This document shows, piece by piece, positions 1 through 7,837 of a stretch of 64,000 bases of DNA. The stretch's first letter is position 1; every line of letters starts with the position of its first letter. The notes below the pieces were generated by a model. It saw nothing but the letters and a program-made list of their open reading frames with translations. It was not told where the DNA came from and ran no database searches. Source of the DNA: Hirschia sp964342355. GTDB taxonomy: Bacteria > Pseudomonadota > Alphaproteobacteria > Caulobacterales > Hyphomonadaceae. The stretch lies in assembly GCA_964342355.1 (NCBI GenBank), contig CAYFFG010000007.1, positions 1 to 64,000 on the forward strand, written 5' to 3'. A program made the position numbers and the translations under genes.

Positions 1-200
1 TGGTAGGACCCTGATGGGGTGAGAGCCTTCAAAATTGTAGTTTTGCCACTTCCCCTCGGACCCACTAACAGCGTGTTTTCGTTTCGAGCAATTTGGAAAA
101 AGTTTCTAGGAATAATGAATGATTCTGCGATTTGGCGAGGTGCCGTGTGCCGAGCATTATAGGGAATGATTTCATGTCTCTCAGAGACATTCAGAGTCAT
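1..200 (-). CDS. P-loop ATPase, N-terminal part only (cut by window edge)
   Basis: An open minus-strand frame starts at the ATG complementary to 198-200 and runs off the left edge, giving about 66 residues. It contains a clear Walker A motif, GPRGSGKTT, at about residues 48-56, preceded by a stretch reading IIPRNFF and ENTLLV. This layout, a short N-terminus then IPRNF and ENTLL before the P-loop, resembles bacterial AAA ATPases of the ORC-CDC6-like type often found in defence or mobile islands; that family placement is an inference from a short fragment. I see no strong ribosome binding site, so the start is tentative. It is transcribed away from the integrase and may belong to a neighbouring island. 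The C-terminal half, with Walker B and sensor motifs, lies outside the window. Confidence 0.6.
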   Translation of the reverse strand, partial: MTLNVSERHEIIPYNARHTAPRQIAESFIIPRNFFQIARNENTLLVGPRGSGKTTILKALTPSGSY

Positions 201-283
201 TCAAAAATAGTAATAAAAACAAATATTTAATATCGGCTTTCGTTCGATATCTATCGGCTTCTATCGCGGCCCTACGGGACGTT

Positions 284-440
284 CTGACGGTAAAGCTGAC
301 GGTATACAAATTGCACCTTTCCACCTAAATTCGTTTTACCTTCACACTAAAAACAGGGGGCGACGGTAAAAAAACAGCGTAAATCGCTGTAAATAAAGGA
401 TAAAAAATTACAAAATAGGCCATTTTGGCCTGACGGTAAA
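284..440. repeat. Four CTGACGGTA-type direct repeats upstream of the integrase
   Basis: The motif CTGACGGTAAA occurs at 284-294 and 430-440. Shorter versions occur at 296-304 (CTGACGGTA) and 361-370 (CGACGGTAAA). All are in the same orientation and lie between the ATPase start and the integrase start, in AT-rich DNA. Short direct repeats next to a tyrosine integrase gene are expected for arm-type integrase or excisionase sites and for autoregulation, but the role here is inferred. The rest of 201-461 holds a short repeat of TATCGGCTT (231-239 and 252-260) and no gene that I can support. Confidence 0.5.
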
Positions 441-461
441 AATTGCGGGAAGGATAAGGTC

Positions 462-1718
462 ATGCTGAGTGATATTGCGATTAAGTCACTGAAACCAAAG
501 GATAAAACCTTCAAGGTTGCAGATCGGGATGGGATGTACCTGACTGTGTCAAAAACAGGCACCAAGACCTTCCGCTATGATTACAGGATCAATGGACGCC
601 GCGAAACGCTGACAATTGGGCGGTATGGCAAATACGGCATGACGCTGGCGGTCGCACGGGAAAAGCTTGCTGACGCGAAGAACCTGATTGCTGAGGGTGT
701 TTCGCCTGCCCGCGAAAAGAAACGCGAGAAGGTGAGATCGAAAGCGGAGGGAACCTTCGGAGAGCTCGCGCAGCAATGGTTGAATGAAAGCGACCTGTCG
801 GAGTCGACCAGGGACATGCGCCGACACATCGTCGACCGAGACCTGATGCCTGTGCTCGGGAATTACACATTACGTGAGGTGACGAGCGAGGATGTCCGGG
901 CACTGTGTGATAAGGTGAAAAAGCGAGGCGCGCCATCTACAGCGCTTCACGTGCGCGAGTTCGTCAAACTGATCTACAATTACGCGAACCTGCATGGGAT
1001 CAAGGTCGAAAATCCGGCAGAAGATGTTGATCCAAGGTCTATCGCAAAAGTGCGCCCGCGAGACCGATCACTATCACCTGTTGAGATTCGGATCCTATAT
1101 CGGGCTCTGGATGAGATTACTGCCAATCCGACATTGAAGCTGGGTGTAAAGTTCGTGCTTCTGACGATGAAACGCAAGACGGAGGTCGCGCACGCCACCT
1201 GGGATGAGGTCAGTTTTCAGGATGCGGTGTGGACGATCCCGAAAGCAAGAATGAAAACCGGGCTTGATCACAATGTCTACCTGTCTCGCCAGGCGCTCGA
1301 CATTCTAGTGGCTCTGAAGACCTGCGCAGGCGGCTCGCAATATGTCTTTCCATCGCGCTATGACACGTTCCGCCCGATCTCAAATGCGACATTCAATCGG
1401 ATCACAACCAGCGCATATGAGCATGCTCAGGACGCTGGTCTTCCGATTGAACCGTTCACGGTTCACGATCTCCGCCGTACCGGCTCAACCTTGCTGAACG
1501 AACTCGGGTTCAATCGAGACTGGATCGAGAAGAGCCTTGCGCATGAAGACCGACGTTCATCGCGTGGGGTCTACAATAAGGCGGAGTATGCCGATCAGCG
1601 CCGACACATGATGCAGGAATGGGCTGACATGATCGATGCCTGGGTCATTGGCGAAAAGCGCAAACCCGTCCACATTCCTGAAAACATGTCAGTTTATGTG
1701 GCGGACTCAAAGATTTGA
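462..1718 (+). CDS. P4-type tyrosine recombinase/integrase
   Basis: A 418-residue site-specific recombinase that would integrate and excise the mobile element. Residues about 3-90 form the DUF4102 arm-binding domain typical of P4-like integrases, 98-180 the SAM-like core-binding domain, and 205-385 the catalytic domain. The catalytic residues are visible: Arg238 (in KRKTEV), His335 and Arg338 (HDLRR), His361 (LAHED) and the nucleophile Tyr371 (GVYNK). A ribosome binding site AAGGATAAGG lies just before the ATG. Length is normal for the family, so it is probably intact. Its stop overlaps the start of the DUF3800 gene. No tRNA gene, the usual target of this family, is visible beside it. Confidence 0.95.
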   Translation: MLSDIAIKSLKPKDKTFKVADRDGMYLTVSKTGTKTFRYDYRINGRRETLTIGRYGKYGMTLAVAREKLADAKNLIAEGVSPAREKKREKVRSKAEGTFGELAQQWLNESDLSESTRDMRRHIVDRDLMPVLGNYTLREVTSEDVRALCDKVKKRGAPSTALHVREFVKLIYNYANLHGIKVENPAEDVDPRSIAKVRPRDRSLSPVEIRILYRALDEITANPTLKLGVKFVLLTMKRKTEVAHATWDEVSFQDAVWTIPKARMKTGLDHNVYLSRQALDILVALKTCAGGSQYVFPSRYDTFRPISNATFNRITTSAYEHAQDAGLPIEPFTVHDLRRTGSTLLNELGFNRDWIEKSLAHEDRRSSRGVYNKAEYADQRRHMMQEWADMIDAWVIGEKRKPVHIPENMSVYVADSKI

Positions 1719-2527
1719 CCGATGAAATCCACTTGTTTCTAGACGATACCGGTAGTCGTCATCCGGATCACGAACCGCGCCATGCTCGTAAGGATGGCAT
1801 GGACTGTTTCGGCCTTGGTGGTGTTCTGATCAACAAGGAAGACATTTCTGAGGTGTGGAATGCGCATCGGGCTTTTTGTGATGAGTGGGAAATCGACTAC
1901 CCGCTGCACTCACATGCGATCAGAGGCGGTCGCGGTAAGTTCAGCTGGCTGAAAAACCCTGAACGAGCCGTCGAGTTTCTTCCTGCGCTCAACAGGTTTC
2001 TCGTTGGACTCCCGGTCATTGGCATTGGCGCCATCATTCACCGCCCGGGTTATGTGGCTCGCTACAAGGAACGGTTTGCGGGTTCCCCTTGGAATATGGA
2101 CAAAACCGCTTTCATGATTCTGATTGAAAGAAGTGCAAAATACGCGCGTTCTCAAAAGCGAAGCCTGCGCATCTTCTTTGAAGAGTCGGGAAAGCATGAG
2201 GACAGAGATATTCTCGCCTTTGCAAAAGAGCTGAAGCGCGAGGGGCTTCCTTTCGACGGCTCGAACTCGTCAGTCTACCAGGGGCTCAGCGTGAGTGAAT
2301 TTCGCCAGATTGTTCTTGGTGAACCGAAGCGCCGCACCAAGAAGACTCCTATGCTGCAGATTGCCGATCTCTATCTCTACCCGATTGCCAAGGGTGGTTA
2401 TGATCCGACTTACAGGCCATATGTCGAGTTGATGGAGGCGGGACGCCTTATTGACGCAAAGCTCAATGAAGCAGACCGACCGTTGATAGGGATCAAATAC
2501 AGCTGCTTTGATGATAACGGCTCATAA
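1715..2527 (+). CDS. DUF3800 family protein coupled to the integrase
   Basis: A 270-residue protein that opens with IHLFLDDTGSRH and later has LQIADLYLYP, the pattern of DUF3800, a family with a predicted RNase H-like fold and often found on mobile elements. The acidic residues in LFLDD and QIADL are the expected active-site positions; nuclease activity is family-level inference. No ATG start fits. The frame opens with TTG at 1715-1717, which overlaps the integrase stop (TGA at 1716-1718), so translation is probably coupled. It is transcribed with the integrase and followed by strong hairpins. The exact job in the element is unknown. Confidence 0.75.
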   Translation: MTDEIHLFLDDTGSRHPDHEPRHARKDGMDCFGLGGVLINKEDISEVWNAHRAFCDEWEIDYPLHSHAIRGGRGKFSWLKNPERAVEFLPALNRFLVGLPVIGIGAIIHRPGYVARYKERFAGSPWNMDKTAFMILIERSAKYARSQKRSLRIFFEESGKHEDRDILAFAKELKREGLPFDGSNSSVYQGLSVSEFRQIVLGEPKRRTKKTPMLQIADLYLYPIAKGGYDPTYRPYVELMEAGRLIDAKLNEADRPLIGIKYSCFDDNGS

Positions 2528-2531
2528 AAAA

Positions 2532-2622
2532 ACATAGGGCCCGGTAAACCGAACCCTATGTCGGCCGGCTTGGCCGACCCCGGAGCGTAACGCTCTAATA
2601 TTGGTTACATAGCATTTTGCTA
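2532..2622. other. Run of hairpins after the integrase-DUF3800 pair
   Basis: Four inverted repeats lie in a row. ACATAGGG (2532-2539) pairs with CCCTATGT (2554-2561). TCGGCC (2561-2566) pairs with GGCCGA (2572-2577). GAGCGT (2583-2588) pairs with ACGCTC (2590-2595). TAGCA pairs with TGCTA around 2610-2622. There is no clear run of T after any stem on the plus strand, so a classical intrinsic terminator is not certain. The stretch probably ends or protects the integrase transcript. The remaining sequence to 2722 holds no gene that I can support. Confidence 0.55.
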
Positions 2623-2722
2623 TTAAGAAATCAAGAGCATGGTCGTCAGCGAGCAATCAATATGGTCGGACGCTGAATGAGATAAAATACGAAATATTAT
2701 TTACTTTCAATGTTTTATGCCA

Positions 2723-3124
2723 TCAGTGAGCGGTGCGAGATGCCCGGAGCCTAACGTCTGGCGCGGGAGCCAGATCAATCTCACCACGCTCACTCGCAGC
2801 TTTTCTTTCGTCAAGCCAGTTCAGTATTTCATTCAATGGCCAGACCACGCAGCGCGGTGTCAAATAGAAGCGTTTCGGAAATTCTCCCTTCTGTTCAAGT
2901 TCATAAATGGTGGTGTCAGATAAAGGAACAAGCCGTTTCAACTCTTTGCGGCGGACTGTCTGTCGTTTCAGTATTTCGGTTCTGATTGATCCTAGAGAGG
3001 GCTGACGCGCCTGTTTTGAGGGCGCTTCCGCGGACTGCAGTTCGTCTGCCAGCGCGCGCAAAGCCTCCTTATGACCTCTCAGGACTGAACGGCGGCAAGC
3101 GGATGCAAAGCGATACAAGCGCAT
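2723..3124 (-). CDS. AlpA-family DNA-binding regulator
   Basis: The C-terminal half reads as an AlpA/excisionase-type winged helix: LVPLSDTTIYELEQKG is the recognition helix region, followed by FPKRFYLT and a VVWPLNEILNWLDER tail. Such proteins control excision or transcription of integrated elements. I chose the ATG complementary to 3122-3124; an upstream ATG at 3157 would add 11 residues and is possible. The N-terminal 60 residues are basic and not typical, so the true start could be further in. It is divergent from the relaxase gene and shares the intergenic region with it, which suggests it may control that promoter. Confidence 0.75.
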   Translation of the reverse strand: MRLYRFASACRRSVLRGHKEALRALADELQSAEAPSKQARQPSLGSIRTEILKRQTVRRKELKRLVPLSDTTIYELEQKGEFPKRFYLTPRCVVWPLNEILNWLDERKAASERGEIDLAPAPDVRLRASRTAH

Positions 3125-3305
3125 GCAACGGGAAAAGAAGCGAACCCGGTAGGGCAAGATTGAAGCTATGGCACCACATGGCGCCTAACCCCTTGTCTGC
3201 ACATCTGTTTTTTGGCGCCCTTTGCACAGCATTGTGGTGCACGGGGTTTCGGGACGGCCTTGTATTTATTGGGATTTGCGTGGTGCACGGACAAAGAGCG
3301 CCAGC
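3125..3305. promoter_or_regulatory. Divergent AlpA/relaxase region, candidate oriT
   Basis: This gap lies between the AlpA-like gene (minus) and the relaxase (plus). It contains an 11-bp direct repeat, GTGGTGCACGG, at 3234-3244 and 3280-3290, with the palindromic core GTGCAC, and further GCAC-containing words nearby at about 3199 and 3224. A nick site and its binding repeats are commonly found just upstream of the relaxase gene, so this is the best oriT candidate in the window. The nick site cannot be identified by eye. Confidence 0.4.
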
Positions 3306-5234
3306 ATGAGCGAGGAAAAACCGTTCACACCGCGACTCGGACGTATCCGCGACCAGGGTGGACCCGCAGGAAAGCGCATGTCGCGTCAGTTAAACAAGGC
3401 GGGCAACAGGCTTTCAAAAGCCCCGCGCAAATCGTCCTTCACCGGCGCGCGCTATGGCACAGGCGGCGCGGCGCGGACTGGCGGCTCCAGGCACAGGCAT
3501 TTATCGCGGGCTCAGATGCGCCGCGTTATTATCAAAGTGCATATCGCAAGAGCCCGCGGCGCAGGCCCCGGACTCTTTCGCGCCCATGTCAGTTATCTGC
3601 AACGCGATGGCGTCGACCGCGAAGGGGAAGGCGGCATCCTCTATGACCGCGAACAGGAAGGCATCAGCCCCCGCGACTTTCTCGAGCGCAGCGAGCATGA
3701 TCGCCACCAGTTTCGCATCATCGTGTCCCCCGAAGACGGCGCACGCATGGGCGACCTCAAACAGGCCACGCGCGAGCTGATGGCAAGAATGGAACGCGAT
3801 GTGCGGCGGCGGCTCGATTGGGTCGCCGTCGATCACCACAATACCGGTCATCCGCATACCCATATTGTCGTGCGTGGCCGCGACGCCCGCATGAAGGATG
3901 TGGTCATCGCCCGCGACTATCTCACCAGAGGCCTGCGCGAAGCCGCCGAAGACCTTGCCACCCAGAGACACGGACCGAGACGCACGCTGGAGATTGCAAA
4001 TGCCCGCCAAAACCAGGTCGATCAGGATCGCTGGACCGGACTTGATCGCGAGATCGAAACCCGGCTCGAGCAAGGACGGTTTGCGGCTGGCCGCGCAAAC
4101 ACAAGCGGAGAGCGATTTGACCGATCGCTGCGGATTGCACGTGTGCGCCACCTAGAATCTCTTGGCCTTGCAAAAGCGGATGGCGCGCTCTCCTGGCAAT
4201 TGAAAGAGGGCTGGCAAGCCCAGCTGAAACGGCAGGGACGACGCGGCGATATCATCCGGACCCTGGCGTCAGAGTTTGGTGAACAAAATAAAGCCATTCG
4301 CTTTGTTCAGGACAGAAACGAAAATGCGCCACCCATCACAGGCATCGTGAAAGCCTATGGCCCGGAAGATGAGTTGCGTGATACGCGCTATTTACTGGTT
4401 GAAGATTTTGAGGGTGGCATCTGGCATGTGCCGTCTGCGGCGGTCGATGTTCACGCTAGGCCACCAGGCGGTGCCGTGGTTGAGTTGTCCCAAACGAAAG
4501 CTATGGCGCGTGCCTCTGACAAGGCGATCTCTCTGGTAGCAGAGCAGACGGGCGGCATCTGGTCGGAAGACTTACACGCCCGCCATGATCCGGGATCAAA
4601 ACAGGCTTACCGCCTGTCTCTGAAGCGGAGGCTTGAAGCCTTGCGACGGGCAGGTATTGGTGAGCGGCTTGCCACCGGGGAATGGCATGTCGATGAAAAG
4701 TTTCTGGATCGCGCAGCTGACTATGAGGCGCGGGCGTCCGGCGGCGTCAGATTGAAAATCCTCTCCTGGCTATCGCCTGAAGCCCAGATCGAACGCGTCG
4801 GCGAGACCTGGATCGACTCCTTGTCGGATGAGAATGCCGGGCGCTTAAAAGCTCTACAGGAGTTGAAATCCCGCCGTCAGGCCTGGCTGCGCGCGAAAGG
4901 CCATCTTGCTCCTGATCGGACAGAACTTGGCGAAGCGCAAAGGACCAGGCTGCGCGCCTTGGAACTGAAACGCGAAAGCGAGGCTATTGCGGCGCGCTCG
5001 GAAAGAACGGCTGTCCAACTGTCTCGCGGCGACCGTTTTGAGGGCAAACTGGAAAGCCATGTTGATCTGGCGGCTGGGCGCATGACGATCATCGGCAATG
5101 CAAAGGAATTTGCGCTGGTGCCGTGGCGTAGTGCGCTCGGGCGGCAAATGGGCCGCGAGCTGACGATCAAACGTACTGCGTCGGGCATTGGCTGGAGTAT
5201 CGATATGGGTCGGTCCAGAGGGCTATCGCGCTAA
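3306..5234 (+). CDS. VirD2-type relaxase with DUF3363 domain
   Basis: A 642-residue conjugative relaxase that would nick oriT and lead the strand into a recipient. Motif I shows Tyr97 in HVSYLQRDG, and motif III is the histidine set DHHNTGHPHTHIVV (residues 176-189), with His182, His184 and His186 as metal ligands. The C-terminal half, with repeated EARLEAL-like helices, matches the DUF3363 region that accompanies these relaxases in alphaproteobacterial elements. I chose the ATG at 3306 because a frame opening at 3222 would add 28 residues of unlikely sequence across the candidate oriT repeats. It is followed after 117 bp by the coupling protein gene. Confidence 0.93.
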   Translation: MSEEKPFTPRLGRIRDQGGPAGKRMSRQLNKAGNRLSKAPRKSSFTGARYGTGGAARTGGSRHRHLSRAQMRRVIIKVHIARARGAGPGLFRAHVSYLQRDGVDREGEGGILYDREQEGISPRDFLERSEHDRHQFRIIVSPEDGARMGDLKQATRELMARMERDVRRRLDWVAVDHHNTGHPHTHIVVRGRDARMKDVVIARDYLTRGLREAAEDLATQRHGPRRTLEIANARQNQVDQDRWTGLDREIETRLEQGRFAAGRANTSGERFDRSLRIARVRHLESLGLAKADGALSWQLKEGWQAQLKRQGRRGDIIRTLASEFGEQNKAIRFVQDRNENAPPITGIVKAYGPEDELRDTRYLLVEDFEGGIWHVPSAAVDVHARPPGGAVVELSQTKAMARASDKAISLVAEQTGGIWSEDLHARHDPGSKQAYRLSLKRRLEALRRAGIGERLATGEWHVDEKFLDRAADYEARASGGVRLKILSWLSPEAQIERVGETWIDSLSDENAGRLKALQELKSRRQAWLRAKGHLAPDRTELGEAQRTRLRALELKRESEAIAARSERTAVQLSRGDRFEGKLESHVDLAAGRMTIIGNAKEFALVPWRSALGRQMGRELTIKRTASGIGWSIDMGRSRGLSR

Positions 5235-5351
5235 GCGTGTTGGATGGGTTTGCAGAGGTTTGCGTGCATTGGCGCAGAATCCCGCTGGTCGGCGCAGGGC
5301 GCAAGCGATCATCCTTGGAGAAAGACAAATTGCCCTTTCAAGGAGACCGCC

Positions 5352-7313
5352 ATGACCGGCACAAAGATACTCATTGGCCAGATCATGGTGGTGTTTGCGC
5401 TCATCATTGGCGCGGTCTGGCTTGCCACCCAAATGACCGCCGAAGCGCTCGGGTTTCAGGCCGCCCTCGGTGCGCCATGGTTCATGGCAGGCGAGACACC
5501 GATCTACAAACCCTGGCGGCTCTTCCAGTGGTGGTATGCCTATGAGGCCTATGCGCCGGAAGTGTTTGCGCGCGGCGGCCTGATCGCTGTCTCCGGCTCA
5601 GCGCTCGGCTTTCTGGCGGCAATCATTGGATCTGTCTTGCGCAGTCGCCACGAACGGCATGTGACGACATACGGTTCAGCGCGGTGGGCCAGTGCATCCG
5701 ATCTGAAACGCGCGGACCTGTTTGCAGATGCGGGCGTGTTCCTCGGACGCTGGCAGAAGCGCTACTTGCGCCATGACGGTCCTGAACATGTCATGGCCTT
5801 TGCGCCGACGCGCTCCGGCAAGGGCGTTGGCCTTGTCGTGCCGACCCTGCTGTCATGGACCGGCAGCGCCGTCATCCACGATATCAAGGGCGAGAATTGG
5901 GAGCTGACTTCAGGTTGGCGGTCAGGCTTCTCACGCTGCGTCCGGTTTGATCCAACCGATCGGCGGTCCCCGAAATATAATCCGCTCATGGCCGTGCGCC
6001 AGGGCGAGCATGAAGTGCGCGATGTTCAGAACATTGCCGACATTCTGGTCGACCCCGAAGGTTCTCTGGAGCGCCGAAACCATTGGGAAAAGACCGGTCA
6101 CGCGTTGCTCGTCGGGGTTATCCTGCATGTCCTCTATGCAGAGGAGGACAAGACACTCAGCGGCTGCGTCCGGTTTCTGTCTGATCCAAAGTGCTCCTTC
6201 GCGGTGACGCTCCGCACCATGATGACGACGCCACATCTGGGGGAGAAGGGCGTTCATCCGATCGTGGCGCAGGCTGCCCGCGAACTCCTCAACAAGTCTG
6301 AGAATGAGCGCTCCGGTGTCTTGTCGACCGCCATGAGTTTTCTGTCGCTCTATCGTGACCCTGTGATCGCCGAAGTTACGAGCCGATCTGACTGGCGTAT
6401 AGAAGATATGGTAGAAGGAGAGAGCCCGCTATCGCTGTACCTGGTCGTGCCGCCTTCTGATCTGTCACGAACCAAGCCGCTGATCCGCCTGATTCTGAAC
6501 CAGATCGGACGCAGGCTGACAGAAGATCTACCGGAGGAAGACCGGCGAAAGCTTCTTTTCTTGCTCGATGAATTTCCCGCGCTTGGACGGCTCGACTTCT
6601 TCGAGAGCGCGCTCGCTTTCATGGCGGGCTATGGAATTCGGGCCTATCTGATCGCGCAATCACTGAACCAGATCGAGAAGGCTTACGGGCCGAACAATTC
6701 GATCCTCGACAATTGCCATGTGCGCATCGCTTTTGCGACCAATGATGAGCGCACCGCCAAGCGTGTTTCCGATGCTCTAGGAACAACAACAGAACTTCGA
6801 TCCCAGAAGAATTATACTGGCCATCGGCTTGCGCCCTGGCTCTCCCACATGATGGTGTCGCGCCAGGAAACCCAGCGCGCTCTGATTACGCCCGGTGAGG
6901 TCATGCAGCTCTCCGCCAATGATGAAATCGTCATGGTCTCCGGAGCGCCGCCAGTACATGCCAGGAAGCTGCGCTACTTCAAAGACGGAAATTTCACGCG
7001 GCGTGTCTTGCCGCCCGCGCCCGTGGAATGGGACGAGGCAACTTGTGAAGAGGAATGGATATCAACTATCGCAGCGCCGCCGTTTAAGGAGTCGGAAGCT
7101 GAGGATAGCGAGCAACCCGATAGTGTGTCGCTGAAACTGCCGCGGGAACCTGAGCACGTTATCGATGATGATATGGAAAAATCTGCGCCGGAGCCGAATG
7201 TTGAACCCAACCTCGATGATGAGCTTGACCCAGCGAGCGATCAAAACCTCGAAACGGTAAGACGCGCGGTTGCGGCAGATCGCGGTGATCCTGATGTCCT
7301 TCCGGGGTTCTGA
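5352..7313 (+). CDS. VirD4/TraG-family type IV coupling protein
   Basis: A 653-residue inner-membrane ATPase that hands the relaxase-DNA complex to a type IV secretion channel. Two transmembrane segments lie at about 5-30 and 74-96. Walker A is APTRSGKGV (about 151-159), and Walker B is LLFLLDEFPALGRL, with the typical NNSILDNCHVRIAFATND segment after it. The ATG at 5352 is preceded by AAGGAG at good spacing, which decides the start over an earlier in-frame codon at 5244. The C-terminus after about residue 570 is acidic and low in complexity, as usual for the family. No VirB/Trb channel genes follow, so the element likely borrows a channel. Confidence 0.93.
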   Translation: MTGTKILIGQIMVVFALIIGAVWLATQMTAEALGFQAALGAPWFMAGETPIYKPWRLFQWWYAYEAYAPEVFARGGLIAVSGSALGFLAAIIGSVLRSRHERHVTTYGSARWASASDLKRADLFADAGVFLGRWQKRYLRHDGPEHVMAFAPTRSGKGVGLVVPTLLSWTGSAVIHDIKGENWELTSGWRSGFSRCVRFDPTDRRSPKYNPLMAVRQGEHEVRDVQNIADILVDPEGSLERRNHWEKTGHALLVGVILHVLYAEEDKTLSGCVRFLSDPKCSFAVTLRTMMTTPHLGEKGVHPIVAQAARELLNKSENERSGVLSTAMSFLSLYRDPVIAEVTSRSDWRIEDMVEGESPLSLYLVVPPSDLSRTKPLIRLILNQIGRRLTEDLPEEDRRKLLFLLDEFPALGRLDFFESALAFMAGYGIRAYLIAQSLNQIEKAYGPNNSILDNCHVRIAFATNDERTAKRVSDALGTTTELRSQKNYTGHRLAPWLSHMMVSRQETQRALITPGEVMQLSANDEIVMVSGAPPVHARKLRYFKDGNFTRRVLPPAPVEWDEATCEEEWISTIAAPPFKESEAEDSEQPDSVSLKLPREPEHVIDDDMEKSAPEPNVEPNLDDELDPASDQNLETVRRAVAADRGDPDVLPGF

Positions 7314-7317
7314 GCCA

Positions 7318-7683
7318 ATGGGAAAGCCGCGCGTCAATATACGGATTTCAACAAAGCTTTACGCGCAGCTCTGTGAGGCGGCAGACAAGCCGGGCGTGAC
7401 CAAGACGGCGATTGTTGAGGACGCGCTCAAGGCATGGTTTGAACCGGAAGCGAGGTCGGTTCTGGAAGAGCGGTTGCTTGCAAGAGTGGATGCCTTCGAC
7501 CAACGTCAAGCCGAGATCGAGCGCGACGTCGCGTACACTTATGAGACGCTAGCCCACTATATCTATTACTGGCTCACGCGTACCGAACCCATACCCGAAG
7601 GTGAGCGCGACATCGCACACGTCCTCGGACAGAAGCGATTCAATCATTTCATCGGCCAGGTGGCACGCAAGATCGGAAATTGA
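7318..7683 (+). CDS. Ribbon-helix-helix (CopG-like) protein of the mobilisation module
   Basis: A 121-residue protein starting at the ATG at 7318, four bases after the coupling protein stop. Its N-terminus, PRVNIRISTKLYAQL followed by KTAIVEDALKAW, is the beta strand plus two helices of a ribbon-helix-helix DNA-binding domain; the rest is helical. A CopG-type gene directly after traG is common in alphaproteobacterial conjugation operons, where a trbB gene usually comes next. Here the trb genes are missing and metal-resistance genes begin instead. It probably regulates the transfer genes. The next 154 bp, to 7837, hold no gene that I can support. Confidence 0.8.
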   Translation: MGKPRVNIRISTKLYAQLCEAADKPGVTKTAIVEDALKAWFEPEARSVLEERLLARVDAFDQRQAEIERDVAYTYETLAHYIYYWLTRTEPIPEGERDIAHVLGQKRFNHFIGQVARKIGN

Positions 7684-7837
7684 AACGACAGGATTGCAAC
7701 CGGGACAGAATTATCATCCGGGTATCAAGCACGTCAGATTGGCCGCGCAACAAAATAGCGCTGCACCTGCCAACGCCCGAGATCACCAGAAAGACGCGTG
7801 CGGACTGTAGCGCTTGATCGCGAAACAGGTACAGGCG

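Noticed and set aside
3501..4151. A 216-codon minus-strand frame opposite the relaxase
   Set aside because: The plus-strand frame has all relaxase motifs and the minus frame has no recognisable pattern.
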